Below the pieces are notes generated by a model that saw nothing but the letters and a program-made list of their open reading frames with translations, was not told where the DNA came from and did no database searches. From contig CADCML010000003.1 of NCBI GenBank assembly GCA_902802535.1, positions 80,272 through 144,271 on the forward strand: a stretch of 64,000 nucleotides of DNA, written 5' to 3'. Both the position numbers and the translations under genes were made by a program. The stretch comes from an uncultured Bacteroidia bacterium (lineage in GTDB: Bacteria > Bacteroidota > Bacteroidia > Bacteroidales > F082). Each line of letters begins with the position of its first letter. Position 1 is the first letter of the stretch. Below, one piece after another: positions 15,409-24,975 of the stretch.

Positions 15409-16662
15409 TCAATACCGCTCCACAAAGTCCCTCACCAGCCTAAACACAGGCTCGTAGCTGTCGAAAACAGCGTTTTTGTAGGTGTCGAAGATGGTGTGGT
15501 AGTATGGGAAGGCGTCGCCTTCTTGGTTCTCAAGGAAGATGCATGGCACGTGGCGCGTGGCGAAAGGGTAATGGTCACTGTTGCCGGCCAACTCGCCACG
15601 GTTCAGGCTCTTGAAATAGTGCTGTTTGTCGTTGATTTGTTCAAATAGGGCAAAGCCGCGCATTCCCTCATCGCTGACCTCGCAATATTGCACGGGATTG
15701 TTGTCCCCAATCATGTCGATGTTGAAGAGATACTTGATTTGCTCCAGCGGCACGATGGGGTTCTTGGCATAAAACTCCGAGCCGCGCAAGTTGGCGTCCT
15801 CGCCTGAAAAAGCGATGAAATACATGTCGTATTCGGGGCGGTTTTTCGCGTAATATTCGGCCAAAGTCACGATAGTGGCAGTACCCGAGGCGTTGTCGTT
15901 GGCTCCAGCGTAATACACATTTTTGCCGAGGTTGCCGAGATGGTCGTAGTGCGCCGTGAAGACATAGCAACTGTCGTGCTTGCGGCCTTCCACCTTGGCG
16001 ATAACGTTGAAAAGTCCGTAGTCCTTCAGGAACTTATTGTCAACATCCACGCGGATAGATTTCACGCCCTCGATGGCTTCAGGCGTCACCCAAATGATGG
16101 GCTTCTCCACCACGCGATGGCCGTAAGCCTTATAGAATTTGATAGGCGAAGTCCAAGTGTTGATGATTCCCGCGTTGGGGCATTCGCCTGGTTTTTGAAG
16201 GCGACCGAAAGCCTCATGATGACGATAAGAGAACCAGAACTCACAGACCACGAAACAGTTGGCGTATTCGGGCTTGGCCAAGTCCGCAAACATCTTTTCT
16301 GGGTCAAAATTCAGGGTATCAACATGATATACAGGAAATGTACCGTGTGCACCAGGAGAGTATTCACGCATGGAGAAATCCACGCCTGGGTTGAGTTTCT
16401 TTCCGTCGGCCCACATTTTCATCTTTCCAGGGAAAGTGTTGATGTCGATGGTGAAAGGTTGGCAGACGACCTCGTCGACACCCACTTTCTCGAATTCCTT
16501 TTTCAAATACGTTCCAGCCTTGTTGGCCCCACCTCTGGCATAGCCACGACCTTGGTACTTCGCGGAGCTCAACTCCTTGACAATCTGCTTGTAATGTGTC
16601 AGATTCTGGGCGTTTAGTTGCATGGCAACAAAGGCCAGCATGATAATGAATAGTTTTTTCAT
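15409..16662 (-). CDS. Secreted M28 family zinc aminopeptidase
   Basis: A 417-residue protein with a signal peptide (MKKLFIIMLAFVAMQLNAQ, cut near residue 19). The M28 catalytic core has HYDHLG (His238 and Asp240 region), GANDNASG (bridging Asp256) and FSGED (residues 285-289), where most relatives have an AEE-type pair. NIDMIGD and NSDHYPF further on supply the remaining ligands. It should release N-terminal residues from peptides in the periplasm or outside the cell using two zinc ions. It has its own promoter at 16686-16693. A 3' fragment of a second copy lies at 14655-14733. Confidence 0.9.
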   Translation of the reverse strand: MKKLFIIMLAFVAMQLNAQNLTHYKQIVKELSSAKYQGRGYARGGANKAGTYLKKEFEKVGVDEVVCQPFTIDINTFPGKMKMWADGKKLNPGVDFSMREYSPGAHGTFPVYHVDTLNFDPEKMFADLAKPEYANCFVVCEFWFSYRHHEAFGRLQKPGECPNAGIINTWTSPIKFYKAYGHRVVEKPIIWVTPEAIEGVKSIRVDVDNKFLKDYGLFNVIAKVEGRKHDSCYVFTAHYDHLGNLGKNVYYAGANDNASGTATIVTLAEYYAKNRPEYDMYFIAFSGEDANLRGSEFYAKNPIVPLEQIKYLFNIDMIGDNNPVQYCEVSDEGMRGFALFEQINDKQHYFKSLNRGELAGNSDHYPFATRHVPCIFLENQEGDAFPYYHTIFDTYKNAVFDSYEPVFRLVRDFVERY

Positions 16663-16685
16663 TGCTACAATGGTTTAAGATTTTG

Positions 16686-16693
16686 CAAAACTA
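16686..16693 (-). promoter_or_regulatory. Promoter -7 element of the M28 peptidase gene
   Basis: The minus strand reads TAGTTTTG, 24 bases before the start at 16662. Confidence 0.45.
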
Positions 16694-16703
16694 CAAAATA
16701 ACT

Positions 16704-16967
16704 CTATCGCTCCACAAACGTCACATGCACTATGTCACCAAAAGTTTTCCCAATCTTCTTGCGAATGTCTTTCCTAAGTCCAATGATATGGCACGGCGTT
16801 CCCATGCGGACGATTTGTCCGTCGTATGGCACTCCATCGAAGGTGGCATGAACCAGTAGCCGGCCCTTGCCAAACAGTGCCTTGATGTCGAAAGGCATCT
16901 CCACGTAGGCGGCATCCATGTCCTCGTTCTGGAGGATGACGGCATCGAATTCCAATAATGCTGGCAT
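16704..16967 (-). CDS. DUF1905 domain protein
   Basis: An 87-residue protein matching the DUF1905 pattern from end to end: [21 protein letters not shown], then [39 protein letters not shown] and GDIVHVTF. The domain is often found alone or fused to a YdeI-type domain; its biochemical role is unknown. It lies 29 bases downstream of the metallo-hydrolase on the same strand, so bcp, the hydrolase and this gene may form one transcript. No catalytic motif is apparent. Confidence 0.82.
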   Translation of the reverse strand: MPALLEFDAVILQNEDMDAAYVEMPFDIKALFGKGRLLVHATFDGVPYDGQIVRMGTPCHIIGLRKDIRKKIGKTFGDIVHVTFVER

Positions 16968-16996
16968 GGCTTTTATTGGTTTACAAAGTTCTCGTC

Positions 16997-17740
16997 TTAT
17001 TCGTAGTGCCTGATTCTTACTTCTACGCCATCGGTTTTCAACATGTCAGCAATGCCGCTCACATCGGTTTGGCCGTAATGGTAGGGGAACAGTGTTTTCG
17101 GCTTGATTATCCTTGCCGCGCGCACTAGTTGGTCAACAGTCATGGTATAAGGCTGATTGCAGGGCAGGAAAGCAACATCGATGTCTTTGATGTCGGCCAT
17201 TTCAGGAATGTCCTCGGTGTCGCCGGCAATGTAGATTCTCAGTCCATCGACGGTGAGGATGAAGCCATTGTCGCGACCTTTAGGATGGAACTGAAGATGC
17301 CCTTCGGTGATGTTGTAGGCGGGCACAGCTTCCAAAGTCATTTCGTCATTGAGGGTCAGGCGGTCGCCATTGGCCATGACGGTGCCATAGCCCAACATGC
17401 TGGCGCAACGTTGATTGGTGATGAGTTGCGTTTCCTTTTTGGTGAGCGCACGAATGGCAGCAGTGTCAAGATGGTCGAAATGCTCATGCGTGACGAGGAT
17501 ATAGTCAGCCTTGGGGAAAGTTGTGTAGTCGATGATGCGGTCGCCCATCTTGCTCACAGGGTCGATTTCTATCTCCTTCCCGTCAAACTCAATGCGGATG
17601 CTGGCATGAGTCAAGGCATGGAAGCGAACGGTCTTTCCGCTCGACGTCACGAAGGTGTCGGTCTCATAAGCATCGGCAGACGCGCCGTGGCCACAGGCCG
17701 ACATGAGACCTAAAATTAGAGGTAATGCGATGATTTTCAT
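16997..17740 (-). CDS. Metallo-beta-lactamase-fold hydrolase, lipoprotein
   Basis: A 247-residue protein with a lipoprotein signal ([12 protein letters not shown]; lipidated Cys16) and an MBL-fold hydrolase domain. The zinc motif THEHFDHLD (HxHxDH) is at about residues 84-92. A later IYIAGDTED supplies the bridging aspartate, and FPYHYGQTD the last histidine. The arrangement is like UPF0173/UlaG-type hydrolases. Lipidation places it at a membrane facing the periplasm. Its start overlaps the bcp stop by four bases (ATGA), indicating co-translation with the peroxiredoxin. The substrate is unknown. Confidence 0.85.
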   Translation of the reverse strand: MKIIALPLILGLMSACGHGASADAYETDTFVTSSGKTVRFHALTHASIRIEFDGKEIEIDPVSKMGDRIIDYTTFPKADYILVTHEHFDHLDTAAIRALTKKETQLITNQRCASMLGYGTVMANGDRLTLNDEMTLEAVPAYNITEGHLQFHPKGRDNGFILTVDGLRIYIAGDTEDIPEMADIKDIDVAFLPCNQPYTMTVDQLVRAARIIKPKTLFPYHYGQTDVSGIADMLKTDGVEVRIRHYE

Positions 17741-18180
17741 AATATTTGTGCTGTATGATTCTTAGTGTCGACTTTACCAATAGCATCAATAATAACACCC
17801 TCTTCATCAATGATATAGGTGGTGCGGAGCGTGCCTTCGGTTACCTTGCCGTACATTTTCTTCTCGCCCCAAGCTTCGTAGGCTTTCAGGATGGTCAAGT
17901 CGGTGTCGGCAATGAGGTGGAAAGGCAGGTTGTATTTGGTGATGAAGCGTTGGTGAGAGGCGGCACTGTCGCGGCTGACACCCAAAACGTTATAACCCAA
18001 CGATAGGAAACGCTCGTAGTTGTCGCGCAGGTCGCAGGCCTCAGCAGTGCAGCCTGGGGTGCTGTCCTTGGGATAGAAGTAAAGCACCAGTTTCTTTCCG
18101 GCAAAATCACTCAGTTTGACGAGGTTGCCGTTCTCGTCTTGCCCTTCAAAATAAGGGGCTTTTGTTCTTTTTTGTAGCAT
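17737..18180 (-). CDS. bcp: Thiol peroxidase, Bcp-type peroxiredoxin
   Basis: A 147-residue peroxiredoxin that reduces hydroperoxides with electrons from thioredoxin. LVLYFYPKDSTPGCTAEACDLRDN carries the peroxidatic cysteine (TPGCT) and a resolving cysteine five residues later (AEAC), as in Bcp. The downstream GVSRDSAASHQRFITKYNLPFHLIAD segment is also typical. The open frame extends upstream to 18297, but ATG 18180 gives the normal family N-terminus (MLQKRTKAPYFEGQDENGN) and lies just after the promoter. It is translationally coupled to the MBL hydrolase gene. Confidence 0.93.
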   Translation of the reverse strand: MLQKRTKAPYFEGQDENGNLVKLSDFAGKKLVLYFYPKDSTPGCTAEACDLRDNYERFLSLGYNVLGVSRDSAASHQRFITKYNLPFHLIADTDLTILKAYEAWGEKKMYGKVTEGTLRTTYIIDEEGVIIDAIGKVDTKNHTAQIL

Positions 18181-18207
18181 GGTTTGAATGTGTTTGATTG
18201 GTGGATG

Positions 18208-18215
18208 CAAAAATA
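18208..18215 (-). promoter_or_regulatory. bcp promoter, -7 element
   Basis: The minus strand reads TATTTTTG 28 bases before the bcp start, supporting ATG 18180 as the start. Confidence 0.5.
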
Positions 18216-18251
18216 CACAATTTGTCTCCAATTCTGACAAAAACAAATAAT

Positions 18252-18282
18252 TTGCCCATCTTTTGAAAAACCTGTACTTTTG
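18252..18282 (+). promoter_or_regulatory. Promoter of the polyferredoxin gene
   Basis: TTG at 18252-18254, a 20-base spacer, then TACTTTTG at 18275-18282, 15 bases before ATG 18297. Confidence 0.55.
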
Positions 18283-18296
18283 CCAAAAATTTCCCA

Positions 18297-19115
18297 ATGA
18301 AAAAATACAAGACAGGCATCATTCTATTTATGGTTTTTGAGGCCATTGCCGTTTCTTTGTGGCTTTCGACGGGAAGCCTATTCTTCTTGCTCAACTTCAC
18401 TTACATCGGCACCTGCATTGCGGTTGGGAATGTACTTATGGTGAAGAAATGGAAGTACGCCCGCGAGTTTGTCCAATTTACCGTGGGAAGCTATATGCTC
18501 GTGTTCCTCGGATTGATCTGTCACGAGAATATGCAGATGGAAGGCTTTTGGTATTACCTTTTCTCTGGATTTTTCGGAGCAGGAGTATTGCATTACGCCA
18601 TCGCCAAAATTTTTGGTCCGCTGTTGTTTGGTCGAGGTTGGTGCGGCTATGCCTGCTGGACAGCTATGATTCTTGACCTGCTGCCCTATAGAACGCCTGC
18701 AAGCCCAAGGAAAAGCATAGGATGGATACGCTATGTCATGTTTGGCCTGTCACTTGCCTTGGTCGTTCTGCTCATGTATTTGGGCAAAGCCAACAAAACC
18801 ACGATGTTTTATCTTTTCGTGGCGGGGAACGTGTTGTATTATGCGGTCGGAATCATCCTTGCCTTGGCATTAAAAGACAACCGCGCTTTCTGCAAATACA
18901 TTTGTCCGATAACGGTTTTTCTGAAGCCAATGAGCTATTTCTCGGCACTGCGTATCAAATGCGACGAGGAAAAATGCATCCACTGCGGCAAATGCTTGAA
19001 AGTTTGTCCGATGGATGTGGAAGTCAACCGCAATGCGCGCAACCGAAAGAACGCCACCGAGTGCATCCTTTGCCAAAAGTGCAAGAAAGCTTGTCCTGTT
19101 AATGCTTTAAAATGA
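18297..19115 (+). CDS. Membrane 4Fe-4S polyferredoxin (NapH/NosR-like)
   Basis: A 272-residue inner-membrane protein with about five transmembrane helices and two 4Fe-4S clusters. GRGWCGYACW (about 119) and FCKYICP (about 203) are the membrane cysteine motifs of the NapH/NosR/RdxA-like family. The C-terminus carries two ferredoxin motifs, CIHCGKCLKVCP and CILCQKCKKACP. Such proteins pass electrons between the membrane quinone pool and soluble partners. No nitrate, nitrous oxide or cytochrome oxidase gene is nearby, so its partner is unknown. It has its own promoter, divergent from bcp. Confidence 0.9.
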   Translation: MKKYKTGIILFMVFEAIAVSLWLSTGSLFFLLNFTYIGTCIAVGNVLMVKKWKYAREFVQFTVGSYMLVFLGLICHENMQMEGFWYYLFSGFFGAGVLHYAIAKIFGPLLFGRGWCGYACWTAMILDLLPYRTPASPRKSIGWIRYVMFGLSLALVVLLMYLGKANKTTMFYLFVAGNVLYYAVGIILALALKDNRAFCKYICPITVFLKPMSYFSALRIKCDEEKCIHCGKCLKVCPMDVEVNRNARNRKNATECILCQKCKKACPVNALK

Positions 19116-19149
19116 CCCCGATTTTCGTCCTTCGCACTCTGAAAACAAC

Positions 19150-20415
19150 ATGCACAAAACAAGGAAAGCCCTACTACTGACATGGTTTCTCGCTTTTTTT
19201 GCGGGACAGGTTTTTGCCCAAGAGCATCCGCGCGTGTTGTTCATCGGCAACAGCTACACGCAGGTCAACAACCTTCCGCAAATGGTGACCGACATTGCAC
19301 TTAGCATGGGCGAGAACATGGAGTATAGCAGCAACACCCCAGGCGGTTGCACTTTCGAGATGCACTGTCACAACCAGTCGATGACGTTGATTTGCGAAGG
19401 CGGATGGGATTTCGTGGTGATGCAGGAACAAAGCCAACTTCCGGCATTTCCGATGGATTCGGTTGAACTCTATGTGTTTCCTTTCGCGCAGCAATTGGTC
19501 GATTCCGTGTATGCCCACAATCCCTGCGCCGAGCCAATGTTTTACATGACTTGGGGACGCAAGAACGGCGATACAGAATTTGGCTATCCACCGATGGACA
19601 CTTACGAGGGCATGGACAGCCTTCTATACGCGCGTTACATGCAGATGGGCGAAGACAACGACGCTTCGGTGTGTCCCGTGGGCCGTGTGTGGCACTATCT
19701 CCGTGACCACAATGCGGAAATCGAGCTTTACATGACGGACGGAAGCCATCCCACTTTGGCGGGAAGCTATGCCGCAGCTTGTGCTTTCTATACCATGTTC
19801 TTTGGCCGCGACCCTGACAGCATCAGCCACAATGCAGGCCTCGACGAAACCGCCGCCCGTGCCATACGATCGGCTGTGCATGAGGTAGTGTACGACTCTC
19901 TTTGGAGATGGCAACGCCCCTCGCCGAAGGCTGGGTTTGTGGTCGACAGCGTGGATTACCTCAACGTCCGATTTGTGAGCAAAGCCAAACTCTTTGAAGA
20001 ACAAGGATGGTCCTTCGGTGACGGCGAAACTCTGCAAAGCACCGACACCATGGTTTGGCACACCTTCCCCGAGGGTGGCGTTTATCTAGTGAGGCAAGTC
20101 GTGAGTCGCCATTGCATGGCGGATACAGCATGGCAATTTATCAGAGTAGAAGCACCTGTGGGCGTTGTAGAAGGAAACAATTTGTCGGCAATCTCAATCA
20201 GTCCCAATCCCGCTGACGATGAAGCGGTATTGCATCTCCCCGAAGGAATGGCCGCCGAGATCGTTCTTTACGGCATTGATGGTCGGGAAATATGGCAGAA
20301 AGAGATGAAAAATCCTCGCAATACGATTGCATTACAAGGATTTCCATGTGGACTTTATGTGCTGAAAGTCGCTACATCGCAGGGCACCGTGTTGAGACGG
20401 CTCGTCAAGCGATGA
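19150..20415 (+). CDS. Secreted SGNH/GDSL hydrolase with T9SS sorting tail
   Basis: A 421-residue exported protein. A signal peptide (to about residue 24, VFAQ-EHP) is followed by an SGNH hydrolase domain: the GNSYT nucleophile (Ser35) and a DGSHPT block (Asp197, His200) complete the catalytic dyad. A PKD-like beta region follows (WSFGDGETL, then a HTFPEGGVYLV strand). The last ~80 residues (ISISPNPADDEAVLHLP, GIDGREIWQKE, GLYVLKVATSQG, RRLVKR) are a type A T9SS sorting domain, so the protein should cross the outer membrane by the type IX system. It probably removes ester groups from polysaccharides or lipids; the substrate is unknown. Confidence 0.88.
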   Translation: MHKTRKALLLTWFLAFFAGQVFAQEHPRVLFIGNSYTQVNNLPQMVTDIALSMGENMEYSSNTPGGCTFEMHCHNQSMTLICEGGWDFVVMQEQSQLPAFPMDSVELYVFPFAQQLVDSVYAHNPCAEPMFYMTWGRKNGDTEFGYPPMDTYEGMDSLLYARYMQMGEDNDASVCPVGRVWHYLRDHNAEIELYMTDGSHPTLAGSYAAACAFYTMFFGRDPDSISHNAGLDETAARAIRSAVHEVVYDSLWRWQRPSPKAGFVVDSVDYLNVRFVSKAKLFEEQGWSFGDGETLQSTDTMVWHTFPEGGVYLVRQVVSRHCMADTAWQFIRVEAPVGVVEGNNLSAISISPNPADDEAVLHLPEGMAAEIVLYGIDGREIWQKEMKNPRNTIALQGFPCGLYVLKVATSQGTVLRRLVKR

Positions 20416-20527
20416 ACTGGTTATTTTGCCGGCTCCCACTTGCAGCGGACGGGCGACACGATGGCGCCTTCTTTCCTTTTGTTTTTATTATTAAAGTAAA
20501 TAGGGAGTTTCCCTTCAGAAATTTCAT

Positions 20528-21190
20528 TTAGGCTTTCCCATTCACGTGCCAACGAATGATTTTGTTCTTCTTCAAATTAATATTCATTTCCCAATAGCAA
20601 TCACCGCCGTCCAACACTACGTTGTATCTCTCGGAAAACAATTGGTCATATTTTTCGCAACTGCAATTCACATTCACGCACAAATCACCATCCTTGTTAT
20701 AGTAAAAGAAATATTGTCTTCCATAATCAGCATATCGCTTGTTGATGTGAAAAAACTGGTTTTCAACTTCTTCATTGCATACACACTTGGCCAACGCGTT
20801 CTCTGCAAGTTGCACATCCTCAATCGTAACCGTCTTTTTGAAGTTTACGAAACTGGTATCGCCGACCCAAATGACTTGCAGAAGGGTGTCAATTCCTGTA
20901 GGAACAAGTGCATAGCCCACCAACATGGTATCCGAAACACATCGATAGAACATGGTGAGTGTATCGATTGAAAAACTTGAATATTCGATACTGTCAATTG
21001 GGGATTTGTAATGCCTCGGATAATGCTCATACAAGGACATTCCTGTTATTTTTATTGGCTTAACTGGTGAGTCGGATGTCGTGGGAGACTCGTTTTCGGA
21101 GGAATCAGTCGTCGTAAAAGAACCGCACCTGCAAGAGAGCAAGCATCCTATGATGCAAGTCGTCAGACCGACAAGGAAAAACTTTTTCAT
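20528..21190 (-). CDS. Lipoprotein of unknown function
   Basis: A 220-residue predicted lipoprotein. The signal peptide ends at a lipobox (GCLLSC, lipidated Cys), followed by a serine/threonine-rich tether (TTTDSSENESPTTSDSP). The remaining domain has paired cysteines (CVC, then NVNCSCEKYDQLF) and no family I recognise. The frame can begin at TTG 21199, but ATG 21190 (MKKFFLVGLTTC) is the natural start. It has its own promoter (21220-21227), back-to-back with that of the next gene. The 112 bases between its end and the SGNH gene contain nothing I can identify. Confidence 0.75.
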   Translation of the reverse strand: MKKFFLVGLTTCIIGCLLSCRCGSFTTTDSSENESPTTSDSPVKPIKITGMSLYEHYPRHYKSPIDSIEYSSFSIDTLTMFYRCVSDTMLVGYALVPTGIDTLLQVIWVGDTSFVNFKKTVTIEDVQLAENALAKCVCNEEVENQFFHINKRYADYGRQYFFYYNKDGDLCVNVNCSCEKYDQLFSERYNVVLDGGDCYWEMNINLKKNKIIRWHVNGKA

Positions 21191-21219
21191 GGCTTTCAAA
21201 TGGTTTTGTCAATGAATTG

Positions 21220-21277
21220 CAAAAATAAGGGTTTCTTGCTTTCGTTTGTCCGTCTGTCGAAAAAAACACTACTTTTG
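21220..21277. promoter_or_regulatory. Divergent promoters between two genes of unknown function
   Basis: Minus strand TATTTTTG at 21227-21220 serves the lipoprotein. Plus strand TTG 21245-21247 with TACTTTTG 21270-21277 (spacer 22) serves the membrane protein and rules out an in-frame start at 21246. Confidence 0.5.
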
Positions 21278-21305
21278 CAGGCAAAAGCAATCAGTCCAAA
21301 TACTA

Positions 21306-22106
21306 ATGAAAACACTACTTCAAATATTGAAATTGGTTCCATTTCCAATCGTTACGGCGGTAATCATCCTGATATGGAAAGATGTCCTTTTTGGTGCGAT
21401 GATTGCGGCGGCTTTATGGTGGCTGACGATACCAGCCATCATCCTATCCATCGTGTTTTTCTTCATGGGATTGCATCGGCGTGATAACTGGGAACACGCA
21501 GCAGTCATTTTGGGCATTGCCAATTTGTTACTATTCATCATTTTTCTTCTTGTGCAGTTGCCAAAGCAACATTGCGATGCCGACACTATGGGAAAACATT
21601 ATGAGAAGTACCATACAGAGATGGAAGAACTTCATTGTTATGTTAAAGCCTCTGTTGCAGACAGTTGTGGCGTTATGTTAGAATTTAGCGGAAACAAAAT
21701 TGAAAGTTTTCGTGTTCATGGTCCATTGGATGACAAGTATTTTGGAGGGCGAAAAAAGGATGTGCTCCAACTCAAAGACTCTTTAATGACCGTGGTAGGA
21801 TTAACCGATGAGGAGTTTGATGGAATCCACCAAAGGCTTAAGTCTATGGATTGCATAGGCATCCGTTACTCTCAAACCACCCCTGAAAGCATAAGCATTA
21901 TGTTCCGTTATGTAGAATTTGTGCTTTACAGTTACAACATCTACTCGCGTCCCATGACTGATGAAGAAAAGCACACTGCAATGAAATACCCTGAATTTAT
22001 TCCTTATAATGAATACTGCACTTTTGAGTTTGAGGGTGGAGCCATTGGGCCTCAATCCTGGGGTGATGAAAAAGATGACTATTTAAATCAGCATCAACCG
22101 TGGTAG
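21306..22106 (+). CDS. Membrane-anchored protein of unknown function
   Basis: A 266-residue protein. The first ~90 residues contain three hydrophobic segments (residues 8-22, 28-52 and 62-85, the last AAVILGIANLLLFIIFLLVQLP). A soluble C-terminal domain follows, rich in charged and aromatic residues (ESISIMFRYVEFVLYSYNIYS, PYNEYCTFEFEGGAIGPQSW). I recognise no family. ATG 21306 is used because the open frame further upstream overlaps the promoter. The gene ends 31 bases before sdhC, so read-through into the sdh operon is possible. Confidence 0.7.
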   Translation: MKTLLQILKLVPFPIVTAVIILIWKDVLFGAMIAAALWWLTIPAIILSIVFFFMGLHRRDNWEHAAVILGIANLLLFIIFLLVQLPKQHCDADTMGKHYEKYHTEMEELHCYVKASVADSCGVMLEFSGNKIESFRVHGPLDDKYFGGRKKDVLQLKDSLMTVVGLTDEEFDGIHQRLKSMDCIGIRYSQTTPESISIMFRYVEFVLYSYNIYSRPMTDEEKHTAMKYPEFIPYNEYCTFEFEGGAIGPQSWGDEKDDYLNQHQPW

Positions 22107-22137
22107 TGTTCGTTTTAACCAAGAAATTTTATCCATA

Positions 22138-22785
22138 ATGAATCTCCCAAAAATACACTCCATTTCAAAGAAAATCTTTGTGGCACTTCTTGGTGCCTTC
22201 TTGAGCATCTTTCTATTGTTCCATGCCGCCGCCAACCTGCTCATTCTCCGCAACGACGGTGGCAAATGGTACAACGCTTTCTGCGATTTCATGGGCACAA
22301 ACTATGTCGTCAAAGTGTTTGAAATCATTTTGTTAGGCACATTTCTGCTCCACATTGTCCTATCGATTTGGTTGGCCATCACCAACAAAAAGGCGCGACC
22401 TGTTGGTTACCACAAACCCCAGCGCAGCAAGACGCACACCGGCTCGAAACTGCAAGTCTGGACGGGCATCCTCATTCTCGTCTGCCTCATAGCGCATTTC
22501 ATGGACTTTTATTTCGTGAAAATCGGCCTCGTGGACGGCAACCTCAACTTCTATGAGCAGGCGCGCGAGAAGTTCCAAATTCCACATATTGCCATTGCAT
22601 ATTTGATATTTTTTGTTGTGGTTTGGTTCCACATGCGCCACGGTTTTGCGGCCATGTTCCAAACTTTAGGTCTTTACAATTATAAATACGGCAAGGCCAT
22701 TGAGATTATCGGCATCATATTCGCCACGGTCGTCTGCCTGATGTTTGCCGTTGTTGTTATCGTCACATTCTTTCAAGCCGCTTGA
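22138..22785 (+). CDS. sdhC: Succinate dehydrogenase/fumarate reductase cytochrome b subunit
   Basis: A 215-residue membrane subunit with five hydrophobic segments, the single-subunit di-heme b558 type found with Bacteroidetes and Wolinella-like complexes. Candidate heme histidines lie in the helices: LLFHAAANLL, LLHIVLSIWLA, LIAHFMDFY and WFHMRHGFAAMF. It anchors the flavoprotein and iron-sulfur subunits to the inner membrane and exchanges electrons with menaquinone. In an anaerobe of this kind, the complex most often works as a fumarate reductase. The sdhA start lies 209 bases downstream, beyond a large palindromic repeat. Confidence 0.92.
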   Translation: MNLPKIHSISKKIFVALLGAFLSIFLLFHAAANLLILRNDGGKWYNAFCDFMGTNYVVKVFEIILLGTFLLHIVLSIWLAITNKKARPVGYHKPQRSKTHTGSKLQVWTGILILVCLIAHFMDFYFVKIGLVDGNLNFYEQAREKFQIPHIAIAYLIFFVVVWFHMRHGFAAMFQTLGLYNYKYGKAIEIIGIIFATVVCLMFAVVVIVTFFQAA

Positions 22786-22851
22786 TATAAAATAATGAGC
22801 AAATTCAGTTTACATAATAGACGCAAGACTACGAGACGTGAAACTTAACAT

Positions 22852-22947
22852 CGCTTTGCGTCATCGCGAGGCACGAAACGATCCAGGGTTGAAAATGAAA
22901 CCCTAAATGGATTGCTTCGTCGTTCCTCCTCGCAATGACGCGAAGCG
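22852..22947. repeat. Palindromic interspersed repeat between sdhC and sdhA
   Basis: Two arms of about 45 bases are imperfect reverse complements: CGCTTTGCGTCATCGCGAGG opens the element and CCTCGCAATGACGCGAAGCG closes it, with AGGGTTGAAAATGAAACCCT at the tip. The core (CGTCATTGCGAGG, GAACGAAGCAATCC when inverted) is a widely scattered bacterial palindrome. A half copy lies at 24976-25015. In RNA it would form a long hairpin that may set the sdhC to sdhA expression ratio. Confidence 0.75.
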
Positions 22948-22994
22948 GCAGAAAAGTCCCGCCGTCCCGTGTTGCGCGTCAAAAAACATAGATA

Positions 22995-24971
22995 ATGAAT
23001 TTAGACCCTAAAATACCAGCCGGTCCACTCGCCGAGAAATGGACCAACTACAAAGCCTCGCAGAAATTGGTCAACCCGGCCAACAAGCGCAAACTCGACA
23101 TCATCGTGGTAGGCACAGGCTTGGCTGGAGCCTCGGCAGCCGCTTCGTTAGGTGCCTTGGGCTTCAATGTGGATATTTTCTGCATCCAAGACTCGCCGCG
23201 TCGCGCCCATAGCATTGCTGCCCAAGGCGGTATCAACGCGGCCAAAAACTACCAGAACGATGGCGACAGCGTGGAACGCCTTTTCCGCGACACCATTAAA
23301 GGCGGCGATTATCGTGCCCGTGAAGCCAATGTCTATCGTTTGGCCGAGGTTAGCGGCGCCATCATCGACCAATGTGTGGCGCAAGGCGTGCCCTTCGCCC
23401 GCGATTATGGCGGATTGTTGGATAACCGTTCTTTCGGCGGCGCACAAGTCAGCAGAACCTTCTACGCCAAAGGCCAGACAGGACAACAACTTTTGCTCGG
23501 TGCTTACGGTGCCTTGAGCCGTGAGATAGCACGAGGTACGGTGCGATTCCACGAACGCCGTGAGATGATGGATTTGGTCATAGTCGATGGTCGTGCAAGA
23601 GGCATCATTGTCCGCAATCTCGTCACTGGCGAATTGGAACGCTATGCCGCCCATGCCGTGGTATTGGCCACCGGCGGTTACGGTAATCTTTATTATCTTT
23701 CCACCAACGCCATGAATAGCAACGGCAGCGCAGCATGGGTGTGTCACCGGAAAGGTGCTGCCTTCGCCAATCCTTGCTATGTGCAAATCCACCCGACTTG
23801 CATCCCCGTTCACGGCGATTACCAATCGAAACTGACCTTGATGAGCGAGAGCCTCCGCAACGATGGCCGCATTTGGGTACCCAAGAAAAAGGAAGATGCC
23901 GAGGCCATCCGTGCGGGCAAGTTGAGAGCCATCGACATTCCCGAAGAAGACCGCGATTATTATTTGGAACGCCGTTATCCCGCTTTCGGTAACCTCGTTC
24001 CCCGCGATGTGGCTTCTCGTGCCGCCAAAGAACGCTGTGACGCAGGTTACGGTGTTGGCACGGGCTATGCCGTCTATCTTGACTTTGCCGATGCCATCCA
24101 ACGCCTTGGAAAAGAGACCATTGAAGAAAAGTACGGCAACCTCTTCCAGATGTACCAGAAAATCACCGACGAAAACCCTTACGAAACGCCGATGATGATT
24201 TATCCCGCCATCCATTACACAATGGGCGGGCTTTGGGTGGATTACGAATTGCAGACTACCATTCCTGGTCTGTTCGCCGCCGGCGAGGCCAACTTCAGCG
24301 ACCACGGCGCCAATCGTCTCGGTGCCTCCGCACTGATGCAAGGACTGGCTGACGGTTATTTTGTGCTGCCCTATACTTTGCAAAACTATCTCGCCGACCA
24401 AATCAATATAGGCAAGATTTCATCCACAACCCCCGAATTTGACGCGGCGGAAGATGCTGTACGGCAACGCATTAACCGTTTGATGAGCGAGCAGGCAAAT
24501 CGTTTGCAACTACAGAAGTCCACGAAAGCGAGGCCTAAATTTTATACGGTTGATGATTTGCATAAACGTCTTGGAAAGATCATGTGGGAATATTGCGGCA
24601 TGGAGCGTAACACCGAGAGCCTTACGAAAGCCAAGGAACTGGTTTCTGAATTGGAAGCCGATTTCTGGAAATACCTATTGATTCCCGGAACGGCCAACGA
24701 ATTCAACCCCGAGCTGGAGAAGGCCTGCCGTTTGGAGGACTACTTCGAGCTGGCGCAACTCGTCATCGCCGATGCCTTGCACCGCGAAGAATCCTGTGGC
24801 GGGCATTTCCGCTCCGAACATCAGACTGCCGATGGCGAAACCCTCCGCGACGACGAGCATTTCATGTACGTAGCGGCATGGGAATACCAAGGTCACGGCC
24901 AACCTGAGACGATGGAGAAGGAACCGCTCAATTACGAACATATTCAAATCGCTACGCGAAATTATAAATAA
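22995..24971 (+). CDS. sdhA: Succinate dehydrogenase/fumarate reductase flavoprotein subunit
   Basis: A 658-residue catalytic subunit that interconverts succinate and fumarate. The FAD dinucleotide motif [12 protein letters not shown] begins at about residue 38. [11 protein letters not shown] (His72) is the histidine that carries covalent [11 protein letters not shown] and the [25 protein letters not shown] block belong to the active site and FAD domain. [14 protein letters not shown] closes the flavin site. Length and sequence style match the Bacteroidetes/B. subtilis-Wolinella type. It is expressed with sdhC and sdhB, and both spacers hold copies of the same palindromic repeat. Confidence 0.96.
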   Translation: MNLDPKIPAGPLAEKWTNYKASQKLVNPANKRKLDIIVVGTGLAGASAAASLGALGFNVDIFCIQDSPRRAHSIAAQGGINAAKNYQNDGDSVERLFRDTIKGGDYRAREANVYRLAEVSGAIIDQCVAQGVPFARDYGGLLDNRSFGGAQVSRTFYAKGQTGQQLLLGAYGALSREIARGTVRFHERREMMDLVIVDGRARGIIVRNLVTGELERYAAHAVVLATGGYGNLYYLSTNAMNSNGSAAWVCHRKGAAFANPCYVQIHPTCIPVHGDYQSKLTLMSESLRNDGRIWVPKKKEDAEAIRAGKLRAIDIPEEDRDYYLERRYPAFGNLVPRDVASRAAKERCDAGYGVGTGYAVYLDFADAIQRLGKETIEEKYGNLFQMYQKITDENPYETPMMIYPAIHYTMGGLWVDYELQTTIPGLFAAGEANFSDHGANRLGASALMQGLADGYFVLPYTLQNYLADQINIGKISSTTPEFDAAEDAVRQRINRLMSEQANRLQLQKSTKARPKFYTVDDLHKRLGKIMWEYCGMERNTESLTKAKELVSELEADFWKYLLIPGTANEFNPELEKACRLEDYFELAQLVIADALHREESCGGHFRSEHQTADGETLRDDEHFMYVAAWEYQGHGQPETMEKEPLNYEHIQIATRNYK

Positions 24972-24975
24972 CCGA

